Assembly (NCBI GenBank): GCA_045535585.1
Contig: JAZSLY010000110.1
Coordinates: forward strand, 1-15,562
Length of the DNA: 15,562 nucleotides
Origin: RGIG6353 sp045535585
GTDB lineage: Bacteria; Bacillota; Clostridia; Oscillospirales; SIG627
Reading direction: 5' to 3'
The notes below the pieces were generated by a model. That model was not told the origin of the DNA. It worked only from the letters and a program-made list of their open reading frames with translations, and searched no databases. Of the stretch, positions 1 through 6,547 are shown piece after piece (position 1 is the stretch's first letter; every line of letters starts with the position of its first letter). The position numbers and the translations under genes were made by a program.

Positions 1-72
1 GACATCAATTCCTATTGCTTTTCTCCTCTTGATTAACTATAATTTATATATAGCATCGTTTTTTCGTTTTGG

Positions 73-134
73 CTTACCTGCACTTACCACTGGCTTACCT
101 ATCTGCTGAAACAAATTACTTACCTATGTGCTGA
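73..134. repeat. Degenerate CTTACCT direct repeats
   Basis: Three copies of CTTACCT start at 73, 94 and 119. The second and third extend to 16 bp (94-109 and 119-134) and match at 15 of 16 positions, 25 bp apart. They lie in non-coding DNA downstream of the minus-strand Mrp gene terminator. No open reading frame or RNA gene explains them. Function is unknown; they look like decayed intergenic repeat units. The rest of 1-72 is AT-rich and shows nothing I can name. Confidence 0.5.
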
Positions 135-162
135 TTTTACAGCTAAACTACCTTAATTTTGC
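133..162. repeat. Dispersed intergenic module, left copy
   Basis: This 30-bp stretch closely matches 15441-15468 at the other end of the window. Both read GATTTT, one to three variable bases, GCTAAACT, A or T, CCTTAATTT, an optional T, then GC. Two nearly identical non-coding copies about 15 kb apart point to a dispersed intergenic repeat family. In this copy the flanking stem is short (GCTG/CAGC); in the right copy it is a perfect 10-bp hairpin. Confidence 0.55.
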
Positions 163-183
163 ATTTTGCATTTTGCATTCAGC
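156..183. repeat. ATTTTGC 7-bp tandem repeat
   Basis: Three exact tandem copies of ATTTTGC (156-162, 163-169, 170-176) are followed by a decayed fourth (ATTCAGC, 177-183). They directly continue the dispersed module at 133-162 and abut the terminator palindrome. Copy number could vary by slipped-strand replication. No coding function is visible. Confidence 0.65.
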
Positions 184-186
184 ACT

Positions 187-222
187 AAAAAAGGTAGAAA
201 GGAAATTTCCTTTCTACCTTTT
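187..222 (-). terminator. Rho-independent terminator of the Mrp-family gene
   Basis: A perfect 34-bp palindrome (189-222, 17-bp arms) begins six bases past the stop codon of the minus-strand ATPase gene. On the minus strand it ends in a run of six T (192 to 187). Four T follow on the plus strand, so it may also stop transcripts arriving from the left. Confidence 0.85.
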
Positions 223-227
223 GCTCA

Positions 228-1040
228 TTATATTTTATCTGCTATATTTTCCAGCCAATCGCCCTCGAAGAGTTCTATTGCGCCCTTGTCTGCAAGGTTT
301 GCAAGTGCGGGGTCGATGGGGATACGGGCAACGGTGTCGATGCCCTCGGCCTTGGCAATTTCCTCCGCCTTGCTTTCGCCAAAGACCTGAAGCTCCTTGC
401 CGCAATCGGGGCACTTGAAATAGCTCATATTCTCTACCAGTCCCACGATGGGCACGTTCATCAGCTTCGCCATTTTAACCGCCTTTGCAACTATCATCGA
501 AACAAGCTCCTGAGGGGAGGTAACGATGATAATTCCGTCAAGGGGAATGCTCTGGAACACCGTCAGGGGCACGTCACCCGTTCCGGGAGGCATATCTATG
601 AACATATAGTCCACGTCACTCCAGATGAAGTCCGTCCAGAATTGCTTTACCATACCTGCGATTATCGGACCTCTCCATACAACAGGGTCGGTCTCGTTTT
701 CAAGCATAAGGTTTACCGAGGTCATCTGGATACCCATTTTGCTTTCCGCAGGGATAAGTCCCTCGGCGGTGGACTCGATTTGGCTCTTTACGCCGAACAT
801 CTTGGGAATAGAGGGACCCGTCACGTCTGCGTCTATAATTGCCACTCTCGCTTCTCTTCTCATCATAGAGGTTGCCATAAGGGAGGTTACAAGGGATTTA
901 CCCACGCCGCCCTTACCGCTGACAATTCCGTAAACCTTCCCGACGGAGCTGTGAGGATTGAGCGCTTCTTTTACTATTTCCGACGAGCAGTTGCCCTTTG
1001 AGGCACAGCTCGAACAATCGTGATTACAACTTTCACTCAT
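228..1040 (-). CDS. Mrp/NBP35-family P-loop ATPase (iron-sulfur cluster carrier)
   Basis: A 270-residue cytoplasmic ATPase of the Mrp/ApbC/NBP35 group, which in studied members binds a [4Fe-4S] cluster between subunits of a dimer and passes it to apo-proteins. The deviant Walker A SGKGGVGKS is at residues 41-49, the switch region IDADVTGPSIP at 69-79 and DMPPGTGD at 149-156. The C-terminal cluster-binding CPDC is at 210-213. The N-terminus carries four cysteines (5, 9, 12, 18), resembling the ferredoxin-like extension of NBP35 rather than the DUF59 domain of many bacterial Mrp proteins. The ATG at 1040 has AAAGGA ten bases upstream. It is monocistronic within the window and divergent from the catabolic cluster, so there is no sign of a joint role. 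Family assignment is secure; client proteins are unknown. Confidence 0.93.
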   Translation of the reverse strand: MSESCNHDCSSCASKGNCSSEIVKEALNPHSSVGKVYGIVSGKGGVGKSLVTSLMATSMMRREARVAIIDADVTGPSIPKMFGVKSQIESTAEGLIPAESKMGIQMTSVNLMLENETDPVVWRGPIIAGMVKQFWTDFIWSDVDYMFIDMPPGTGDVPLTVFQSIPLDGIIIVTSPQELVSMIVAKAVKMAKLMNVPIVGLVENMSYFKCPDCGKELQVFGESKAEEIAKAEGIDTVARIPIDPALANLADKGAIELFEGDWLENIADKI

Positions 1041-1074
1041 TTTTTCATCTTCCTTTCACTTTTGTTTTCACATT

Positions 1075-1103
1075 ATTATACCCCCATAAGAGAAAAAAAT
1101 CAA
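1075..1103 (-). promoter_or_regulatory. Promoter of the Mrp-family gene
   Basis: On the minus strand TTGATT (1103-1098) and a perfect TATAAT (1080-1075) are separated by 17 bp. The -10 box lies 35 bp upstream of the ATG at 1040. It stands back to back with the plus-strand promoter at 1124-1152. Confidence 0.75.
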
Positions 1104-1123
1104 GGGATAATTTTGTAAAACTA

Positions 1124-1152
1124 TTGCAAACGGGAAATTGATATTATATAAT
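1124..1152 (+). promoter_or_regulatory. Promoter of the catabolic cluster
   Basis: TTGCAA (1124-1129) and TATAAT (1147-1152) are separated by 17 bp, predicting a start near 1159 and a leader of about 33 bases. The strong ribosome binding site AGGAGA (1181-1186) is five bases before the ATG at 1192. The 20 bp between this -35 box and that of the divergent gene is the natural place for a regulator site, but I see no clear operator. Confidence 0.8.
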
Positions 1153-1191
1153 AGCCTTACAGAGTATATTACGGATTAAAAGGAGACTAAA

Positions 1192-2055
1192 ATGAAAATT
1201 TCAACCGAAATCGCCTCGGCGGCAAGACTTGTCGGCGAGGAAAAGGCAATAGAATACTATGCCAAGGCAGGTTTTGACGCCTGGGACTTTTCTATGTTTT
1301 CTATGTGCAAATACGACTGGACGAATAACACTCTTTTTGATAACGACCACCCGTTAGCGAGTGACGATTATTTAAAATTTGCAAAGAGACTGAAAAAGGT
1401 AGCCGACGATTGCGGAATAGAATGTAATCAGTCCCACGCACCCTTTCCCACCAAGTGCCCCGAGATTCGCTCCTTTTATAAGCGCGCTATCGAATGTACG
1501 GCGGTGGCAGGGGGTAAGATATGTATAATTCACCCCCACAACGATTTGTCTCCCGAGGGTAATGCAGAGATATATATGGAGCTTCTGCCCTTCGCCAAGG
1601 AGTACGGGGTGAAGATTGCAACCGAGAATATGTTCAACTGGGACAACACACTTGATATGATGCGCCCTGCCGCCTGCTCGTCTCCCGAAAGCTTCGTTTC
1701 TCACCTTGACGCAGTAGGCGACGAGTATCTCACCGCCTGCCTTGACATCGGCCACGCAGAGATGCTGGGCACGGGTACGTCGGCGGTTGAGATGATAAGG
1801 GCGCTTGGAAGTAGACTTACGGCGCTTCATATACACGACAACGATAAGAGACACGACCGTCACCAGATTCCTTTTTCAATGGATATAGATTTCACCGAGA
1901 TAGTCCGTGCGCTGAAGGAAATAGACTACAAGGGCTACTTTACCCTTGAAGCCGACGCCTACCTTAAGGCGTACACGGCGGAGAATGTTTTCGACGGCGT
2001 CAAGTGTCTGTATGACTCGGCAAAAAGGCTTGCCGATATGTATGAGGAGATGTAA
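1192..2055 (+). CDS. Sugar phosphate isomerase/epimerase-like TIM-barrel protein
   Basis: A 287-residue cytoplasmic protein of the xylose isomerase-like TIM-barrel superfamily (AP endonuclease 2 fold), whose members isomerise or epimerise sugars, inositols and related hydroxy-carbonyl compounds using a divalent metal. Likely metal ligands fall at expected places: Glu145 (ATEN), Asp185 and His188 (CLDIGH), His213 and His215 (LHIHDND) and Glu253 (TLEAD). His82 (SHAPF) and His114 (HPHND) line the pocket. Length is normal. It is the first gene of the cluster; its last codons hold the ribosome binding site GAGGAGA of the next gene, only two bases downstream, so the two are probably co-translated. 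The fold is clear, the substrate is not. DNA-repair endonuclease IV is unlikely because the pattern fits the isomerase branch. Confidence 0.85.
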   Translation: MKISTEIASAARLVGEEKAIEYYAKAGFDAWDFSMFSMCKYDWTNNTLFDNDHPLASDDYLKFAKRLKKVADDCGIECNQSHAPFPTKCPEIRSFYKRAIECTAVAGGKICIIHPHNDLSPEGNAEIYMELLPFAKEYGVKIATENMFNWDNTLDMMRPAACSSPESFVSHLDAVGDEYLTACLDIGHAEMLGTGTSAVEMIRALGSRLTALHIHDNDKRHDRHQIPFSMDIDFTEIVRALKEIDYKGYFTLEADAYLKAYTAENVFDGVKCLYDSAKRLADMYEEM

Positions 2056-2057
2056 AA

Positions 2058-3395
2058 ATGGAAAAAACAAAGCTTCTTGAAGCGGTAGAGAAACACCGTG
2101 ACCTTATTTTGAACGCCGAAAGATACATATGGGCGCACCCCGAAACGGGCTACCGTGAGAAGATGACCTCGGCGTATCTTGAGGAAAAATTCTCCTCCCT
2201 CGGATACACCCTGACGAAAGCCGAGGATATCCCGGGCTTCTACACCGTTATAGACACGGGCAGAGAGGGACCCGAAGTAATGATTCTCGGCGAAATGGAC
2301 TCCCTCATTTGCCCCACCCATAAGGAAGCCGACAAAGCCACGGGCTTCGTGCACGCCTGCGGACATCACGCACAGTGCGCCGCACTCCTCGGCATTGCCG
2401 CCGCCCTGAAGGAAGAGGGCGCGCTCGACGGGCTCTCGGGAAGAATAAGACTTTGTGCAGTGCCTGCCGAGGAGCTTATCGAAATAGAATACCGAAACAC
2501 TCTCATAGAAAAGGGGCTTATCAGCTACTACGGTGGCAAGACGGAGTTCCTTTCAAGAGGATATTTTGACGGCGTTGATATTGCCTTTATGGTACATACC
2601 AACAATACTTGTATGGTAAGGCAGGGCTCGGTAGGCTTTATTACCAAGAACGTTACCTACAAGGGCACCGCCTCCCACGCAGGCGGAAGCCCCTGGAACG
2701 GAAGAAACGCACTCTATGCGGCAAGTCAGGGGCTGAACTCGGCAAACGCCCTTCGTGAGACCTTCAGGGAGCAGGACCTCATTCGCTTCCACCCAATAAT
2801 CACCCACGGCGGTGACGCGGTTAACGCCATTCCCGAAACGGCAAGGATAGAAAGCTACGTCAGAGGCAGAACCTTTGACGCTATAAAGAGTGCAAGCTCT
2901 AAAATCAACCGTGCTCTCGTAGGTGCGGCGCTTTCACTTGGCACTAACGTGGATATCTGCGATATGCCCGGCTATTCCCCCCTCGTAAACGACAGAAATA
3001 TGATAGACACCTTGAAGGAGGCGGCGGATATTGCAATCCCCGAGCTGAATTTCCACGTGGACGAGGTCATCAATACGGGCAGTACGGATATGGGCGACCT
3101 TTCTATGATAATGCCCGCGGTTCATCCGTATATTCCGGGTGCTGTAGGCACGTCTCACGGCAACGATTACTACATTGACGACCCCTATACAGCCTGCGTG
3201 AAAAGCGCCAAGTGGCAGATAGTAATGCTTGCCCTTCTTCTCGAGGACGGTGCAGAGCGTTCAAAGAAGATATTAAGCGAGTTCGTGCCCACCTTCAAAT
3301 CAAAAGAGGAATATCTTGATTACGTAGACTCCCTGAAAAGCCGTGGCGACAGAATAGAGTATGCCGATGGCGAGGTAAAAGCAAGAATAGATTAA
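2058..3395 (+). CDS. M20-family amidohydrolase, AbgB-like
   Basis: A 445-residue zinc or manganese amidohydrolase of peptidase family M20 (subfamily D). Relatives such as AbgB cleave p-aminobenzoyl-glutamate, and others deacylate N-acyl amino acids. Visible motifs are GEMDSL (78-83), HACGHHAQ (99-106, ligands Cys101 and His103), PAEEL (136-140, base Glu138 and ligand Glu139), MVH (His180), the dimerisation-domain motif SHAGGSPWNGRNA (206-218), the AbgB-type GSTDMGDLS (341-349) and TSHGND (His366). The usual CGHDxH is CGHHAQ here, as in divergent M20D members. No signal peptide is seen, so it acts inside the cell. It sits between the isomerase (2-bp gap) and the racemase-like gene (17-bp gap), suggesting it removes the acyl group from a compound that the racemase handles. 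Confidence 0.9.
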   Translation: MEKTKLLEAVEKHRDLILNAERYIWAHPETGYREKMTSAYLEEKFSSLGYTLTKAEDIPGFYTVIDTGREGPEVMILGEMDSLICPTHKEADKATGFVHACGHHAQCAALLGIAAALKEEGALDGLSGRIRLCAVPAEELIEIEYRNTLIEKGLISYYGGKTEFLSRGYFDGVDIAFMVHTNNTCMVRQGSVGFITKNVTYKGTASHAGGSPWNGRNALYAASQGLNSANALRETFREQDLIRFHPIITHGGDAVNAIPETARIESYVRGRTFDAIKSASSKINRALVGAALSLGTNVDICDMPGYSPLVNDRNMIDTLKEAADIAIPELNFHVDEVINTGSTDMGDLSMIMPAVHPYIPGAVGTSHGNDYYIDDPYTACVKSAKWQIVMLALLLEDGAERSKKILSEFVPTFKSKEEYLDYVDSLKSRGDRIEYADGEVKARID

Positions 3396-3412
3396 AAGAG
3401 AGGATAAATATT

Positions 3413-4528
3413 ATGTTTATTGACGCTATTGAAGTTTCCCTTGTGGAAAACGAGTTTATCAGCCCCTGGAGAACTGCCTACGGCAGTGACGACGGCAACT
3501 GCGTGGTTATGGTCAGAATGCTTTCGGGCAACCACGAGGGCTTTGGAGAGGCAAGTCCCCTTCCTGCCCCCACCTATTGCAGTGAGTGGGGAGAGGGTGC
3601 GTTTGAAATAGTAACGAGGTTTCTCGCCCCTGCAATAGTAGGAAAGGAAATGCCCGACTATAAGGCGGTAAATGCGGCAATGTCCTCCTATAAGGGAAAC
3701 CCCTTTGCCAAGGCGTCCCTGGAAATCGCCTGGTGGAACTTGCAGGCGGCGGTGAAGGGCACTACTCTTCACGAGCTTTTCGGAGTCAAGGGTAACCCCA
3801 CCGTGCTGGAGGGCGCAGGCATCGGCATCTGCGACAGCTACGACGAGCTTATCGCCGAGATAGGCGCTTGCGTTGACGCAGGTGCGCCCCGTATAAAGCT
3901 GAAGGCGGCGCCGGGCTGGGATATTGATATGGTGGCAGAGGTGCGCCGTGTATTCCCCGATATCACCGTGCACATCGACTGTAACTCGGCGTACGGTCGT
4001 GACGCCGTGGATATGTTCAAGAAGATGGATAAATACAACCTTGCAATGATAGAACAGCCCTTTGCGGTAGGCGACCTCGTTGGTCACTCCATTCTTCAAA
4101 AGAGTATCGACACCCCCATTTGTCTTGACGAAAGCATTGACAGCCCTCTCTCCTGCAGACAGGCAATAGAGCTTGGCTCCTGCAAGTATATCAATATCAA
4201 GCCTGCCAGAGTCGGCGGACTTGGTAACTCCCTTGAAATAAACAGAATGTGTGAGGAAAACGGAATTCCGTGCTGGGTTGGCGGTATGATGGAAAGCGAC
4301 GTTGGAAAATCGGTGTGCGTAGAGCTTGCCAGTCTTGCCAATATGACCTATCCTGCCGACCTTACCCCCGAGCTTAAAAACTACAAGGAAGCAATCTGTG
4401 ACACGCACCTTGAATACTGTGCTCCCTACACCATTCAAACTACCACTAATATCGGCAACCCCATAAAGCCCAATATGGATAAGATGAGGGCTAAAACCAA
4501 GAGATTTGTAAGAATAGAAGCAAAGTAA
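3413..4528 (+). CDS. Enolase-superfamily racemase/synthase of the NSAR/OSBS subfamily
   Basis: A 371-residue enolase-superfamily enzyme. Members abstract the alpha-proton of a carboxylate to give an enediolate held by Mg2+. The catalytic set is complete: KLK with Lys162/Lys164, metal ligands Asp189 (HIDCN), Glu214 (IEQPF) and Asp239 (CLDES), and the second acid/base Lys263 (NIKPARVGG), followed by GGMMES (290-295). The first domain is the alpha/beta capping lid; the barrel follows. Arg266, the second-shell residue linked to N-succinylamino acid racemase activity in promiscuous family members, is present. No other menaquinone gene is nearby, whereas an M20 deacylase is directly upstream, so I favour racemisation of N-acyl amino acids over o-succinylbenzoate synthesis. 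Dipeptide epimerase is a weaker alternative. AGAGGA nine bases before the ATG supports this start. Confidence 0.88.
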   Translation: MFIDAIEVSLVENEFISPWRTAYGSDDGNCVVMVRMLSGNHEGFGEASPLPAPTYCSEWGEGAFEIVTRFLAPAIVGKEMPDYKAVNAAMSSYKGNPFAKASLEIAWWNLQAAVKGTTLHELFGVKGNPTVLEGAGIGICDSYDELIAEIGACVDAGAPRIKLKAAPGWDIDMVAEVRRVFPDITVHIDCNSAYGRDAVDMFKKMDKYNLAMIEQPFAVGDLVGHSILQKSIDTPICLDESIDSPLSCRQAIELGSCKYINIKPARVGGLGNSLEINRMCEENGIPCWVGGMMESDVGKSVCVELASLANMTYPADLTPELKNYKEAICDTHLEYCAPYTIQTTTNIGNPIKPNMDKMRAKTKRFVRIEAK

Positions 4529-4541
4529 CAAGGAGAAGAAA

Positions 4542-5429
4542 ATGAAAGACGTTGCGTTTTTCGACAACAACAGCTTTTTTCAGGGTAACGAAAAGGTATA
4601 TATCCAGCTCTCCACCGAGTTTCCCGAGTACGTGGGAATTATGCACCGCCACCAGTTCATCGAGGTAGTGTATATTCTCTCGGGAAGCGCCATACACACG
4701 GTGGGGGGCAAGGAATACAAAATTGAAAGCGGAGACGTGGCGCTGATAAACAGTAATACCGACCACAAGTTCACCCCCGACTCATCCTCCAAGGAGCCCT
4801 TCGTGGCTTACGACCTGATGTTTTCCCCCGACTTTTTTGACTCGTCGGTCATTGATATGAGCGACTTCGGAGCGCTGAAAAACAGCTTTCTTTTCTTTTC
4901 ACTTTTTCCGTCGGAGGACACCTTCTTTCCCGATATGCACATAAAAGGCAACGGCTTCGGTGGCTACGGAGAGCTTTTCTCGCGCACCTATCAGGAATTC
5001 AAGGGCAAGGAGAAGGGCTATATCCAGCTGATACGCGCCTACGTCATTGAGCTTATCATACGCATATTCAGGGACGTGGAAAACGAGGGCTCGGTAGACC
5101 TGACGAAAGAGAAGAAGGACGTCGTAAAGCAGGCGATAAAGTATATCGAGGAAAACTACAATATGAAGCTTTACGTTGATGACGTGGCGTCAAAGGTGTT
5201 TTTTGACACCGACTATTTCAGGAAGCTCTTCAAGAAGGCAACGGGCGAGTCTATTACCTCCTTCCAGCAGAAGCTCCGAATTGACGAAGCCTGCCGTATG
5301 CTCCTTACCACAAAAAAGCCCATAAAGGATATCTGCGACACCGTAGGCTATTGCGATATGAAGGCTTTCTATAAGGTCTTTAAAAAAATAACGGGAAAGA
5401 CCCCAAACGAATACCGAAACAACCAATAA
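4542..5429 (+). CDS. AraC-family transcriptional regulator with cupin sensor domain
   Basis: A 295-residue cytoplasmic regulator. The N-terminal half is a cupin-type ligand pocket: His35, His37 and Glu41 (MHRHQFIE), then SGDVALIN and His75. Residues 190-295 form the AraC DNA-binding domain with two helix-turn-helix units, about 212-235 (VDDVASK...FRKLFKKATG) and 261-292 (IKDICDTVGY...KTPNEYR). The ATG has AGGAGA five bases upstream and lies 13 bases after the racemase gene, so it is the last gene of the first transcript. It probably senses the substrate or an intermediate and controls the cluster, perhaps at the divergent region 1104-1123 or at the inverted repeat before the next gene. No terminator is visible after it. 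Confidence 0.93.
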   Translation: MKDVAFFDNNSFFQGNEKVYIQLSTEFPEYVGIMHRHQFIEVVYILSGSAIHTVGGKEYKIESGDVALINSNTDHKFTPDSSSKEPFVAYDLMFSPDFFDSSVIDMSDFGALKNSFLFFSLFPSEDTFFPDMHIKGNGFGGYGELFSRTYQEFKGKEKGYIQLIRAYVIELIIRIFRDVENEGSVDLTKEKKDVVKQAIKYIEENYNMKLYVDDVASKVFFDTDYFRKLFKKATGESITSFQQKLRIDEACRMLLTTKKPIKDICDTVGYCDMKAFYKVFKKITGKTPNEYRNNQ

Positions 5430-5446
5430 ATAGCCCGTTTTTTCTA

Positions 5447-5475
5447 ATGACACCCCCTTTTTTCTGTTGTATAAT
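5447..5475 (+). promoter_or_regulatory. Internal promoter before the phosphotriesterase-like gene
   Basis: ATGACA (5447-5452, one mismatch to TTGACA) and a perfect TATAAT (5470-5475) are 17 bp apart in the only sizeable gap (68 bp) of the catabolic cluster. Predicted start is near 5482. The site overlaps the inverted repeat at 5452-5489. Confidence 0.78.
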
Positions 5476-5489
5476 GGAGAAAAGGGGGT
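5452..5489 (+). promoter_or_regulatory. Inverted repeat spanning the -10 box and ribosome binding site
   Basis: ACCCCCTTTT (5452-5461) and AAAAGGGGGT (5480-5489) are perfect 10-bp complementary arms 18 bp apart. The left arm begins at the end of the -35 box, the -10 box lies in the loop, and the right arm contains the ribosome binding site AAGGGGG, nine bases before the ATG at 5498. It could be an operator, or a hairpin that hides the ribosome binding site in transcripts that read through from upstream. Confidence 0.6.
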
Positions 5490-5497
5490 AATTTTTT

Positions 5498-6547
5498 ATG
5501 TCAGTACAGACAGTTACAGGAATAGTAGATAAAAAGGACTTGGGGATAATCACACCCCATGAGCATATTTTCATAGAGCTGACCGCTTTCTTCGAGGAGC
5601 ACGAGGTTGAGGGGGTGGATAACCCTGCCACAGAGCCCGTTGCTATGGACAAGCTGGGTATTCTTGACCGTGACCCGTACGCTCTGCGCGATAATTTGAG
5701 TATGTGGGACTACGTGACACAGAAAAAGGAGCTTTTGCGCTTTAAAAATCTTGGCGGAAGAACGGTGGTTGACGCCACTATGCCGGGAATCGGCAGAAAT
5801 CCCGAAAGGCTGAAAAGAATTTCCGAGGAAACGGGGCTTAACGTTGTGATGGGCACGGGCTATTACGTATGCTCCACTCATCCCGAGGAAATGAAAAATC
5901 AGACCGAGCGTGAGATTGCCGACGGCATGATAAAGGAAATAAGAGAGGGCGTCGGCGACACGGGCATCAAGGCGGGCATCATCGGTGAGATTGGAATAAG
6001 CGAGGTATTCAACGAGGAGGAAAGGCGCGTTCTGCGCGCGGCGGCAACGGCGTCGCTGGAGACCTCCACCTCAATTCTCGTCCACATCAACCCTTGGACC
6101 ACCAACGGCATCGAGGCGGCGGAAATTCTGCTTAATGCAGGCGTTGCACCGAATAAAATAGCCATTTCCCACGTAGACGTGGAGAATAACGAGGAATATA
6201 TCGCACGCCTACTTAAAATGGGCGTCTACATAGAGTTCGACAATTTCGGTAAGGAATATTACGTAGACCGCGAGGTAAGACGTGACGGCTACGGACTTTT
6301 CGTGCACGATACCGACCGTGTTTCTCTCATAAAGAAGCTTATAGACAAAGGCTACAAGAAACAGCTTCTGTTAAGCTGTGACGTCTGCCTTAAGACCTGC
6401 CTGAGAACCTACGGCGGCTGGGGCTATGACCACGTTTTGAGGAATATCGTTCCAATGCTTGAGGACGAGGGCGTGTTGAGGGAGGATATAGAGCTTCTTC
6501 TCATCTCCAACCCTGCTGATTTTATAGATAACGGAGGAATAAAATAA
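5498..6547 (+). CDS. Phosphotriesterase-family metallohydrolase (lactonase/esterase-like)
   Basis: A 349-residue amidohydrolase-superfamily protein of the phosphotriesterase/PHP family. It has a binuclear-metal TIM barrel: HEH (His21, His23), the bridging residue Glu164 (GEIG), His196 (LVHINP), His225 (ISHVD) and Asp295 (SCDVC). Glu164 replaces the carbamylated lysine of true phosphotriesterases, as in E. coli PHP-type members, so pesticide hydrolysis is unlikely. Characterised bacterial members hydrolyse lactones, phosphorylated sugar lactones or N/O-acyl carboxylates. No signal peptide is present. The gene has its own promoter and the start is fixed by AAGGGGG nine bases upstream. Its stop overlaps the next start by one base (TAATG), implying translational coupling with the M24 protein. 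Substrate is unknown. Confidence 0.88.
   Translation: MSVQTVTGIVDKKDLGIITPHEHIFIELTAFFEEHEVEGVDNPATEPVAMDKLGILDRDPYALRDNLSMWDYVTQKKELLRFKNLGGRTVVDATMPGIGRNPERLKRISEETGLNVVMGTGYYVCSTHPEEMKNQTEREIADGMIKEIREGVGDTGIKAGIIGEIGISEVFNEEERRVLRAAATASLETSTSILVHINPWTTNGIEAAEILLNAGVAPNKIAISHVDVENNEEYIARLLKMGVYIEFDNFGKEYYVDREVRRDGYGLFVHDTDRVSLIKKLIDKGYKKQLLLSCDVCLKTCLRTYGGWGYDHVLRNIVPMLEDEGVLREDIELLLISNPADFIDNGGIK

Noticed and set aside
128..418. 96-codon plus-strand open frame at the left end
   Set aside because: It crosses the tandem repeats and terminator palindrome and is antisense to the end of the Mrp-family gene.
1112..1130. Catabolite-responsive (cre) or palindromic operator between the divergent promoters
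   Set aside because: Arms match at only about four of six positions and the CG core of a cre site is absent.
3392..4570. Long 392-codon open frame on the minus strand opposite the racemase gene
   Set aside because: It mirrors the codon pattern of the plus-strand enzyme, has no family motifs or ribosome binding site, and the plus-strand reading has a complete active site.
5430..5446. Terminator directly after the AraC gene
   Set aside because: There is a T run after GCCCG, but no stem-loop precedes it.
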